Program-made: the position numbers and the translations under genes
Notes under the pieces: model-generated
Databases searched by the model: none
Told to the model about the DNA's origin: nothing
Seen by the model: only the letters and a program-made list of their open reading frames with translations
Shown here: piece by piece, positions 23,096-34,737 of the stretch
Layout of the letters: each line of letters starts with the position of its first letter
Numbering within the stretch: position 1 is the stretch's first letter
Origin: Terebella lapidaria
Lineage: Eukaryota > Annelida > Polychaeta > Terebellida > Terebellidae
Assembly (NCBI GenBank): GCA_949152475.1
Contig: OX424570.1
Coordinates: 3,770,181 to 3,834,180 of the forward strand
Length of the DNA: 64,000 bases
Direction: 5' to 3'

Positions 23096-23671
23096 TTCTC
23101 ACTGTTTTGAGTATTCTGGACAAAAGAATGAGAAGTGTTGTTCATCCTCAACTTCATTACCGTTACAACTTTTACATATCCTCTCTCCAAGTCTGTCTTT
23201 TCAATTTTTTCTGAAACATTGTCCTCAACATTCCTAAACCTGTCTGTTTCAATTGCTAATGGTAATATGCCACATCGAAATTGAGTGAATAGTGATCTTT
23301 AATACTTTGATAGATATTAATGTAGTTGGGCAGCTTAGGCTTTGATCTGACACACAGCTGCCATTCCTGATACATTACATTCATACACCTTTCATTAACA
23401 GTATTCATATTGAACATCTCTAGATTTCATAATGTGACTCCAACCCTAAAAGAAAGCATATATGTAATATGTCATTACACCAATTGTAAGCACCACCAAG
23501 CCCATATAAATACAAAAATATTTGCTTGGGTAACTTAGTTTGATCCATTTTCACACGGCTATTCCATAACCTGAGCATTTTCTTGTGTCTCCTACATTTT
23601 ATAGATAGCCATCCCATATCTTCCTGTACTGCAGCGGTAGGTGCAAATTTATGAACCCCCAAGAAATACAC
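23096..23671 (-). mobile_element. LINE C-terminal fragment (spacer C-D)
   Basis: Copy of 13725-14300 at offset 9371. The minus-strand frame 23420-23671 encodes the same 83 residues as its twin, beginning at YFLGVHKFAPTAAVQEDMGW. Confidence 0.6.
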
Positions 23672-23675
23672 AGTT

Positions 23676-24165
23676 TACACATATTTTTGCCTTGATGCCT
23701 GTATATCCAAGTTGTGTTCTGTTTATATCTAATCGTACTATCATCCAACAAACAAGTTGTTTACCAGGAGAAATGGCCATAACTGTGATCAACACTCAGG
23801 TTATCACGGCCAATCACAATATTTACAAACATTGCCACACTTCATCGCACATGGCTGAATTGCACTTAGCGTATTACGTGTTCTACTGTCCAGTTTGTGA
23901 CGCTCAAACATGTTACATCACAAATTGCCAGATCAGACACCAATCGACCTTGTAAGCTGATTATTGGTTATTTATTGTGAACACGATCTATATATAAGCT
24001 TGATGAACTTGGTGATGACATAACACATCAGAAGTTACCAGATCAGAATTTCTCAGAAGTTAACAGGGGTCCTGTTGAAAATATCGAAATTGAGCCTCAC
24101 TTTGACCAATTTAAAAAACCTTTACATACGCGAAAATCTGTCCGATAGCTGTCAGGAAACAAACG
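23676..24165 (+). promoter_or_regulatory. Upstream module of MS4A-like gene D
   Basis: Near-identical to 14305-14794. TATATATAAG lies at 23989-23998, about 170 bases before the ATG. Confidence 0.5.
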
Positions 24166-25728
24166 ATGGCGATGCAAGGAAACGTACAAGTTGTGACGAT
24201 CACAGAGCCGATACAAGACGTGAACACCTACCCGGACTACCGGTCCAAGGCCTCCAAGGTTCTCGGCTGGCTCCAGTTGTCACTGGCTCTGGTGTTCATC
24301 ATCCTACAGGTGGCAGGACTCATCATACAGGAAGATAGATGGGACAAAAACCTGATCTTCTACGTGGGGGCAGCTTTCTGGTGTGCTCCTTGGGTGAGTT
24401 TCATCAACACTCTGTCCATTCCTAGCCTCAAACTCGGAAATTTACTATTGGAACCACGAATAACATTCAGCCAAACTCTCATACAGAACTGTTAAGCGCT
24501 ATATATACTAGTAGTGTGAAAATCTGGAATGGCAGAAGAGAAGACTATACACATAACCAGTGCAAACAACCGCGTGCTACTGCAAAGAAGAATCATGTCA
24601 GAAATCAACAAAGCAACACAGTCTTAAACTACATACGATTTCAAATTTAGGCATTCATTCATGTTTTACATTTTCTTCCCACAGTTTATCATATCGGGAG
24701 CGCTGGCGGTAGCAGCCGGTAACCGTCAACAAAAATGTCCAGTTGTCGGTAATCTCGTCATGTCGATATTCTCTACCATCTTTGCCTTCATTCTGATGAT
24801 TGTATGCGGAGTTCTCGTGGGTGCAGAAGAACTCATTGCTTGGGGATTCAACACTGGCGGAGTGGATGAGGTAACTATCAGTACCAATGATACAATTACT
24901 GATATGGATACAATTACTGATATTCAGATAGACATGCTTTCTATGATGGGGTCAGGAACAATATTGTACTCTACATGTATTTCACACTTGGTTTATTAAA
25001 TCATGAGTCCAAAAATTAAAAGAAGTGTAGTTATCCGTTTTCACACATTCTGTTTGGATGCCTTCCCGATTTATATCATATAAAAGTACATGTAATGAAC
25101 ATATTGAATGATAGTTACGCATTTAGTTATTCAGCACTACTCTTGTCATACTCACAGGGGAGCTACGCTATCGGAGTGATCATGTTGATCCTGACGTTCG
25201 TCATGGTGATTGTTACCATTTGGTCATCCAGTCTCGGCTGTAGAGTGGCGTGTTGTGGCAAACAATCACAGGTATGGAAGACATATTGTAACTGTATTGT
25301 TTATGCTATTTTGAATTTGTTACGTACATATATTCCTGAAATGTGACACAATATTCACCAGAGTATCATGTTTTCTCACAGAACAAAGTGATGGTGATAC
25401 AGCCACAGATGATGGCAACACAAACTGCGATGGTACAACAGCCTCCAGTGTACAGCACAGCAAACCAGAGTCCCACATACGTCACTAAACAGGGTAAGTT
25501 ATCCAACATTCACTATGGGATTCAGACTTTCACAGCCTACACATATATGTAGGCAAATATGCCCTTGCAATAACACAGAAATCTATTCACAAATAAACCG
25601 ATATGTTGAAGATATTATATGACAAATATATTGACAAGAACGCAACATTGATGATCATGATTATTTTTATCATTGCAGATTCGACTGATGTACACATGCC
25701 CCAGCCTGTAGGTGGTGCATACCCTTGA
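24166..25728 (+). CDS. MS4A/CD20-like four-span membrane protein, copy D
   Basis: Exons 24166-24393, 24685-24870, 25158-25271, 25382-25493 and 25679-25728 predict 229 aa with the same phases and four-helix layout as A and B. It is the duplication twin of B: the two coding differences I see are Ala74 for Val74 and Arg90 for Leu90, and in both D carries the residue common to the other copies. This suggests the B changes are the newer ones. The tail keeps PPVY and ends GGAYP. AATAAA at 25995-26000 is the likely polyadenylation signal. Confidence 0.85.
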
Positions 25729-25994
25729 CCAGTCAACTCTGAAATATCAAATACACGGCTCTTGGTTGTGATTTCCTCATCGTATACTGTTCATGAATAT
25801 GTAATACTGCTATCAAAATATCAATAAGACATATTGTCCTATTTTGTAACTTTAAGAAAGAATTTTAGATGACAAAAATATTGTCACTTCGCAACTCAGT
25901 AATGAATCAGTGGCTATTATTTATGTTATTGCATGCCATTATCATGCTAATACATTGATGACTCTATTTGTTATTCTATTTGTTGTATGTTTGT

Positions 25995-26000
25995 AATAAA
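25995..26000 (+). terminator. Polyadenylation signal of gene D
   Basis: AATAAA at the position corresponding to 16624-16629 in B (offset 9371). Confidence 0.55.
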
Positions 26001-26742
26001 TCATTCTGTGATACTAGATATAAGTCGTTCTTCAACATATTTTTGCTCAAATTTTAGAGGAGCTCAGCATTAGTCAGCAAACACGCTGAGCAAATGTATG
26101 CATTTGTTGGTCAAGGACAGCTAGATGGTTCATAGTTTTCCTATACTAATACAAGTTACAGTGCATGAGTTGATATAATTAATTATGTATTGGCCAAAGT
26201 ACAGACATTGAGTGTTTGAAACTGAAGGCCAGGTCAAAGTAAACATATCACCAAGACGCAGACTGTCTAACTCTCCAGGACGCAGCATACTGCAAGACGC
26301 TAATAACTATTCTCTTATTGAGGAATTATTGAGGAATATCATCCAATATCAATCAAAATCTTGGTGGTGCACATTCACGGTAATACAGTTTTCACGATGA
26401 ACATAATACTGTGGACATTTTAGCTTAAAAGCCATTATAAGGGCACCTTTTCATTATTCACGGTCACACATCCACCAAGCTCCAGTTTTGGGCAATTCTA
26501 CTAAAACTTCAATCGACCATTAATCGATTAGAAAATAACTTTATCCTCGCGGGTCCATAAACAGCCCCTCTACCGAATGTAAAGTCCGTCAGTCATATCA
26601 ATTACTTACAGATGGTCGGCAAGTATTCAGACATAAATGATATTATTGTGTATTATGCAAAAGAAATCCTTTGAATAAATGAATGATGAATCAATACATG
26701 TATGGGAATGTCTTCTGTATTACATATCACGCTTTTGGTATA

Positions 26743-26915
26743 GGACCTGTAAGTCATGTGCTGTTACGATGTGATTCTGGTGGCAAACCAACATACACCT
26801 TTTGTGTTACTTAAGTAATTTGAGTTTTGACTGGAGTTCTAGTCATATTAAACAAAAGGCGTATGTTTGTTTGACACCGGAAATCACACCATGACATCAC
26901 GTCACATACGAGCCT
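26743..26915. mobile_element. 173-bp foldback MITE (spacer after D)
   Basis: Copy of the element at 17372-17544 at offset 9371, TA-flanked. Confidence 0.6.
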
Positions 26916-27821
26916 TATTAAATCCCTTCATGAGTAATTAGCCAAACTCCTGGCAATACTGTTTGGTTGATAGTTGATAGCAAACTAACATATGTGTTTG
27001 AAACCCTGTGTGTATATCAAAGCTAGAACAACTTTTAGAAATGACAACTTCAGCACAAATTGGTAGGAAAATATGAATTATATGCCAAAATTGGTTGCTA
27101 AAAAAGATCCAAATTCAGGCTAATTTATTTTTATCTCAAAGTGGCCCATGTTACTGGCGCTTTCTACACAGTCTTCTGATGTCATTGATGATTTGTCTGA
27201 ATAATCTGGCAACCGGCAATGTCGGCAAGCAAAAATTTTCTATCCAGTGTTTTCATATACAATTGACCATGATTTTCTGAGTAACAGTAGTCGAACTGTG
27301 TATATTTCTTATATATTCCTGTCATTCTCGAGAACCTGAGATGTCTAAAGTGTATGTAAATATAGGCCAAGATTCTAACTTGTCAACGATATTGTGACCC
27401 AAACGCGACGATTTCAATATTTTCATAGTCATTTGCAATTTTCTATGCAGCAACATTCCTATGTCGTCACTCGTCAGTATATGGTGTGTTTGTCTCACAA
27501 CGTACATGCAAATAGAGAGCTAGTTACGGATGTGAGGACATTGTACCCGGCTAGTCTCTAAATTACTACAAGGATATGTTTTACTAAGACCAATGTCAGT
27601 GTTTGAGAACGTTTATGGACGTCATCACGATCTGGTTGGTAAGTATGCAGCACATGAGGGGCAGGGAATGTTCAGTCTCTCAGGTACACCTGATTTTGTT
27701 TGGTATATGTTTATTTTATCAACTTGATTTTACTTTTTTATGGCCATCGATGTTGGCTCATGGAATTCCATAGCAATTTTTCGATTTTGACTGACACTAA
27801 AAATTGATAACAGACTCGATA

Positions 27822-28775
27822 AGTAAGAGTGAGCGAATGAGTGAGTGAGTGAGTGAAATAAATTGATTTATTAAAGTCACATGTACATCAACGTACTAAA
27901 CATTCACCGATACACAACAATCTCGGGTACCCAGCCCATAAGGCTTATAAGTGACACTTCCCATGAATCTGCATATATTCTGCAGAGTTTTACATTTGTT
28001 TCTGGTTACACAATTTCCGAGTATTCCATGCGCTGAAAATATATCCAACGCTTCCAATGCTCATTCATACACAGAGTTATTCAGAGTTATTCTCTGATCA
28101 TCACTCAATCTGAATTTTGTAAGTGGTTATTCAAATATACGACTAACGTTTCTCTCTGTTTTGAGCATTCTGGACAAAAGAATTAAAAGTGTTTTTCATC
28201 CTCAACTTCATTACAGTTACCATGGTTACAACTTTTACATATCCTCTCTCGAAGTTTTTTTTTTTCAATTTTCCTGAAACATTGTCCTCAACATTCCTAA
28301 ACCTGTCTGTTTCAATTGCTAATGGTAATATGCCACATCGAAATTGAGTGAATAGTGATCTTTAATACTTTGATAGATATCAAATGACATATGGCTCGGA
28401 TTCAAAACTAATTTGCAATTTAATGTAGTTGGGCAGCTTAGGCTTTGATCTGACACACAGCTGCCATTCCTGATACATTACATTCATACACCTTTCATTA
28501 ACAGTATTCATATTGAACATCTCTAGATTTTCATAATGTGACTCCAACCCTAGAAGAGAGGATATATGTAATATGTCATTACACCAATTGTAAGCACCAC
28601 CAAGCCCATATAAATACAAAAATATTTGGATGTGTTATTTAGTTTGATCAGTTTTCACAAGGCTATTCCAGAACCTGAGCATTTTCTTGTATCTCCTATA
28701 TTTCATAGACAGCCATCCCATATCTTCCTGTACTGCAGCGGTAGCTGCAAATTTATGAACCCCCAAGAAATACAT
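27822..28775 (-). mobile_element. LINE 3' end (spacer D-E)
   Basis: Paralogue of 18182-19115, with a slightly longer GTGA tail (four repeats). Minus-strand frames read MYLYGLGGAYNWCNDILHIS, then EWQLCVRSKPKL, and stops are frequent. It starts at the same YFLG codons, adjoining a 264-bp insertion. Confidence 0.6.
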
Positions 28776-29038
28776 CATCAGTCATTGCCTCATTCAAAAG
28801 TGTGTCACACTTACTAAAATTTTCACTGGTTAAGGTTTATGGCTACACTGATTAAATTTTTTTAGATATAAAGAAATATTGTGCTATTACACAGTTACTT
28901 TATGAATTGATAATCGAAATATCACCCTAAAGCAATATAAGTGCACATCATGAATACAACATGAATATATTTTTGATGAGATGTAACACGTTTTATTAAT
29001 TATATTTGTTATTGAATCACTACGCAGTTGGAAAAATT
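28775..29038. mobile_element. About 264-bp insertion in spacer D-E
   Basis: In the B and A spacers CCCCCAAGAAATAC runs directly into ACAGTTTACA. Here an AT-rich segment of about 264 bases lies between them. It has no clear terminal inverted repeats or coding frame, and any target duplication is too short to be sure of. It may be a small transposon or a filler insertion. Confidence 0.4.
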
Positions 29039-29039
29039 A

Positions 29040-29521
29040 CAGTTTACACAAATTCTTGCCTTGATGCCTGTATATCCAAGTTGTGTTCTCTTATATCTAA
29101 TCGTACTATCATCCAACAAACAAGTTGTTTACCAGAGAAATGGCCATAATTGTGATCAACACTCAGATTATCACGGCCAATCACAATATTTACAAACACT
29201 GCCACACTTCATCGCACATGGTTGAATTGCACTTAGCGTATTACGTGTTCTACTGTCCAGTTTGTGACGCTCAAACATGTTACATCACAAATTGCCAGAT
29301 CAGACACCAATCGACCTTATAAGCTGATTATTGCGAACACGATCTATATATAAGCTTGATGAAATTGGTGATGACATAACACATCAGAAGTTACCAGATC
29401 AGAAATTCTCAGAAGTTAACAGGGGTCCTGTTGAAAATATCGAAATTGAGCCTCACTTTGACCAATTTAAAAAACCTTTACATACGCGAAAATCTGTCCG
29501 ATAGCTGTCAGGAAACAAACG
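29040..29521 (+). promoter_or_regulatory. Upstream module of MS4A-like gene E
   Basis: Homologous to the modules of A, B and D. TATATATAAG is at 29345-29354, about 170 bases before the ATG. A TTATTGGTTATT-like word before the TATA box in B is deleted here. Confidence 0.5.
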
Positions 29522-31071
29522 ATGGCGATGCAAGGAAACGTACAAGTTGTGACGATCACAGAGCCGACACAAGACGTGAACACCTACCCGGACTACCGGT
29601 CCAAGGCCTCCAAGGTCCTGGGCTGGCTCCAGCTGTCACTGGCTCTGGTGTTCATCATCCTACAGGTGGCAGGACTCATCATACAGGAAGATAGATGGGA
29701 CAAAAACCTGATCTTCTACGTGGGGGCAGCTTTCTGGTGTGCTCCTTGGGTGAGTTGGAATGAGCCGTCTTGTTCTGTTTGCTTTATTGGCTTATATTCA
29801 CAGTTTCGGAACAGTGACTACAATTTAGTCATATATTTAACAAAAACTGATAAATAATATTGATTGTGAAAGTCTGATATTAGGAAAACTACACATATAA
29901 CTGATGCAATCACCAGAACCATGTCGGACATACCTTAATCTAAAATACTGGGAAAATAAAATCAGCCATCCCTACATTGTTATACTTTTACCTTCCACAG
30001 TTTATCATATCGGGAGCGCTAGCCGTAGCGGCCGGTAACCGTCAGCAGAAATGTCCAGTTGTCGGTAATCTCGTCATGTCAATATTCTCCACCATCTTTG
30101 CCTTCATCCTGATGATTGTCTGCGGAGTTCTCGTGGGTGCAGAAGAACTCATTGCTTGGGGATTCAACACTGGCGGAGTGGATGAGGTAACTATCAGTAC
30201 CAATGATACCATTACTAATATTGATACAATTACTGATATTCAGGAAAGACATGCTTTCTATGATGAGGTTAGGAACAATATTGTACTCTATTTCACACTT
30301 GGTTTATTAAATCACGAGTCCAGAAATGAATAGAAGTGTAGTTATCTGTTTTCACACATTCTGTTTGGATGACTTCCCGATTTATACCATATCAAAGTGC
30401 ATGTAATGAACAAAAATATTGAATGATAATTACGCGATTAGTTGTTGACTTTTCTTGTCATACCCACAGGGCAGCTACGCTATCGGAGTGATCATGTTGA
30501 TCCTGACGTTCGTCATGGTGATTGTTACCATTTGGTCATCCAGTCTCGGCTGTAGAGTGGCGTGTTGTGGCAAACAATCACAGGTATGGAATACATATTG
30601 TAACTGTATTGTTTATGTGTTTTTGAATTTGTTACGTACATACATTCCTGAAATGTGATACAATGTTCACCAGATTATCATGATCTCCCACAGAACAAAG
30701 TGATGGTGATACAGCCACAGATGATGGTAGCACAACCAGCGATGGTACAACAGCCTCCAGTGTACAGCACAGCAGACCAGAGTCCCACATACGTCACCAA
30801 ACAGGGTAAGTTATTCAACAAGTGTCTCTCCTATTTAATATTTACTTCGAGAATAGATCTTCGATAGATCACACAAATTCGTGCAAAATATTCCCTTACA
30901 GTAACACACAAACACATGATAGAAGGCAGTATATGACAATTCATATCTATAATTATGCAAATTTATGTGAAATGTTCATGCAATATACATGTGAAAATTG
31001 TTATTCTTATTATTGCAGACTCGACTGATGTACACATGCCACAGCCTGTAGGTGGCGCTTCATACCCTTGA
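29522..31071 (+). CDS. MS4A/CD20-like four-span membrane protein, copy E
   Basis: Exons 29522-29749, 30001-30186, 30470-30583, 30694-30805 and 31019-31071 predict 230 aa. Layout is as in copy A, with Thr16 for Ile16, Ala74, Glu125, a MVAQPAM tail segment and a one-codon longer GGASYP end. Intron 1 is of the A type, whereas intron 4 and the 3' flank are unlike A-D, so E is a mosaic or the oldest branch. AATAAA at 31328-31333 is the likely polyadenylation signal. The sequence from exon 3 onward is duplicated downstream as copy F. Confidence 0.85.
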
Positions 31072-34000
31072 CCAGTCAACCCTGAAGGATTCGTCACAAT
31101 GTTTTTGGCTGTAATTTCCTGATAGTAGAATGTTTAGGGATAATGTTATATTCCTTCAGCAAAATATCAATATCACTTCGTACGTGCTTAGTGTGATCAA
31201 AGTGATGAGAAATTTCTACACCTTAGCATGCCTTTTGATAAGTTATGGTTCTCATATTCGTTGTTGATTATGCTCTTATTCATATAATAAATGATTATAT
31301 GTGTAAATTCATGTGTTGCATGAGTATAATAAATCATCATTCTGTGATACTTGGAAGATGTCGTTGTTGAATATATTCCCACTCACATATCGGATAAGCA
31401 AACACAATACAGTTCAATATTTTAGTGACTACATATTAATGGAGAGGAAACTAATTCATAGATCTTGTATTTGTAGTAACCAATGTGCATGAGTTGACAC
31501 AGTCAGTGACGTGATGATCAAAACACGACCATTTTGTATATTCAACTGATCATGATGAAAAATATTCCAGACACTGAAGTAGATAATTTTTTTTTGTGCG
31601 GAGGAGTCTTCAACAGAAACAATAGTTGCTGCCACAAACAGCAAACCATTAAATTATGGTTTATGGGGCAACAAAATTCCAAAACCCACCAGAAGGGTGA
31701 CAGTTGTAATAGTCAGGCGAGGACATTCAGCATATTTATTGTCGAGACAACACAGCACAGTAATATTTGATATGCCATGTGGGTAACTGCGATGTTGGAG
31801 TCCGACTTGACAACAATAACTTGTGGGATCTCTAGGTCGGATATCACTAGAATATTCCAGAACAGGGACACACGAATAAGGGGACATAGGACACCCATTA
31901 CCTCCAGTGTCATGACAACCTACGCCAAAGCCCACTTCTACCATGGTAACTTCTCCTCAAAATGCTGACTCCCGATTATTTCCATGAGAGGATCCACTTT
32001 TTTAATCAAAAGTAAGTTACCAGGCTTTTATTAAAATTCAGCAGTAGCCATGTCTTACAAGAGTAGCGCTATGGATTTGTGAGATGAGGTAGGTATAAGT
32101 CTGCATTCGTCCCAATCTTTATCTTTGTATTGAATTCACGTCCCTCCCTCTCCCCCTCCCCCCCCCCCTCTAGAAAAAACAAAAACACAATACATTGTAG
32201 ACCAGAATCTCTCTAGTTGATTATTCCCATTTCATAAAAACAATTGTGTCCGACGGCATTATATGCAGTGATCTGACAAGGTGTGTAACATTTAACTCCC
32301 CCATATATCCCAAAGCAAGTGGATATCCCATCAGTCACGGTACTAGGAACCTGAAACAGTTAGAAGACAGCAATTGACCATATTATACATGTACATAATT
32401 CTACATGCAACCAAATGTTTTTCTAGGTCGTCCCTAATAAAACTAAAATCTGAACGCTGCTTGAAATGAGCACTGTTTGGTATTACCAACTCATGAACTT
32501 AGTGATTAGAATGCTTGACTTTGACGAAGTCCTCAACTAAGTCGCCAGAGTCTTCCACACTATTACCTCAATCTTATTGGGCTGGTTGAGCGGAAGTACC
32601 CAAGAGGACTTAGATGGAACATGTGAAACTCTAACCCTCTGCTGTATTATTTCTACTTATCTGGGAGGTTGACCAAGTCAGTACTGGGAAAACGCAAGAA
32701 ACTGAAGTTGATAGAAGTTCTCAAATGTATTATGTAAGTATCAAATGTTCTCAAATGTAAAATGTAAGTATCAAATGTTCTCAAATATATAATTTGTCTT
32801 TTCAAAACACATCTTTCGCAGCAGCTTGGAGACTATTTGGGATCTGTGGTTAACAAGTAACACTACTCTCAACTCCTCTGGGCACAATGTGCTACATCTT
32901 CAATAACTTCTCTTCTCCTTTCTTCTCCCTCCTCTCGACAAAATATATTCTAGATATAATTTTCTGTCGGAAACATCGCATATTCTAGAGATCATTCTCT
33001 TCTGGCAATGTCTCATATGATATCGACGTTATCACGAGCTGCTCGTTCTCATGGGTGAATAATGCCAAATCGATTTTTTTATCGGGAGCCAGTGGATTCC
33101 TATATTACATTGGTTATAGGGCTTCCATGGCCAACAAGATAGGGGCATTTGACCAGGAGTCTGGCGGAACCAATGTCTCTCCTGTCATCATTTATCAAAC
33201 AGAGATAGCATTGGTCGTCGGCGTCAGGTCGATCGTTATGAAACTGTGTAGATTTGAGTAGGAAGAAAGCAGACTTGATCCTTTAATGTGTCGACATGTC
33301 CACAACATGAATCGCACATATACTTTTACTAGAATGTATGTACTATAAAATACTATATTCTGCGCAAAAGTGTGAATTTTGTGAATGTACAGTTTTACAT
33401 GAAGTTTTCAGACTATGGTTAGTGGTATGTTAATACAGTATGCATTCTATTATGTTCTGGTTCCTCACATCATCAAGTGAGGACGGTGTTTGGATGTGTT
33501 GAATGGTTTTCCAAACATTTGACAGTGCTACAAACCGCTTTTATTTGGTTTTATGTGCCTCTCTGAGCCTCTGGTATTGCCTAGTTTATGTTACGACATA
33601 TACGAATAAGCTGAAATCGTGTTGCAGCATTTGATACAAAGCAACGTAGATCATGGTTATGTCAACAAACACATACGGTCTCCACCAGGAACTCACAATA
33701 AAATCAATGAGAAATGGGCATCTGCTGAACAAACCAAGTGCATATATAAAGCTAGTGTGTATATGTGCGTGTTTTCTCCCAATGCCACTTTGAATAGCCA
33801 TGCTGTGTTCAGAAACAATCGATAGAGAAAGAAAAATATATTGTATTCATGGCTTTCACTACATTACAATTATAACACGAATAACAAAATATACATAGTG
33901 CAAAATTTACTCAGAACAAATCAGACAGACAGAAAGGGAGACAGACAGGGACGTCTGTGAGTGATGAGGCACATGTATTTGCATGGACACATATCCAATG

Positions 34001-34737
34001 TTCCAAAATATAACATACCGTCTAACGGAAATAGATTGGCTCTGTTGTTGGCCTTGGGCAGTGCGACCTTTGTCCCGGGTGTCATCAACGAACACATTTG
34101 CTATCGATCTTCGGAGTGTTGATCAGTGTTCTTGCGCAGTGTTTATTCGGCCTTGGTTCAGCAGTTTGATACTGAGTGGGACCAGATTATTTTATGTAGG
34201 ATAAACATCTGCACTGAAAGTACCCCATGAAAGAATATATGAAAGCCGACTTAAAAACATCCCCATGATTGTATTATCATGAACAACATTTTAACGACTG
34301 ATTGTCGTGCCCCTATCCGGTTCTTTTAGTCTATGAAAAACGACATGCATATCGTTATGATGTAAATGAAGCCAATTGCAGAGTATGATTCATTGGTATC
34401 ATCTTTATCATGCCCTCCATTCCAGCGGAGATATATCAAGTAGATCAGTGTATATCTCAATCTTTATTCGAGCCAACCAAAGTCATGTATGATAAGCATT
34501 CCGAAAGATCACCAGGATGATAACATATTAAAATTTGAGAAGATTTTCTTCAGATACTGTTAATTGTATTGATTATTACTCATGCATGCTTGATGCTTCT
34601 CACAATTCAATGTCCAGTTTGCCAATGATAATACCATACATACTATCAATGTTTCTATGAGCTGGTATCATATGTATGATGTATAACTCATTCGGCAAGG
34701 AAAGGTTGTCAAGGTCAGCAGCCACTTATACGACATC
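30470..34737. repeat. First copy of a 4.2-kb tandem duplication (E side)
   Basis: This block runs from exon 3 of E to a CCACTTATACGACATC word and is repeated at 34738-38938. The offset is 4274 at the exons and 4202 toward the right end because of indels. Beyond the gene it holds no convincing coding sequence. It contains a C-rich run at about 32147-32171, a triplicated GTATCAAATGTTCTCAAATG-like word near 32725-32790 and a copy of dispersed element R at about 33925-34125. Confidence 0.7.
31328..31333 (+). terminator. Polyadenylation signal of gene E
   Basis: AATAAA about 257 bases after the stop. In copy F the matching site reads AATAAT, so the hexamer is lost there. Confidence 0.55.

Noticed and set aside
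31777..31968. 63-codon frame conserved at 36060-36251
   Set aside because: Identity comes from the 4.2-kb block duplication. There is no start context, domain or splice evidence.
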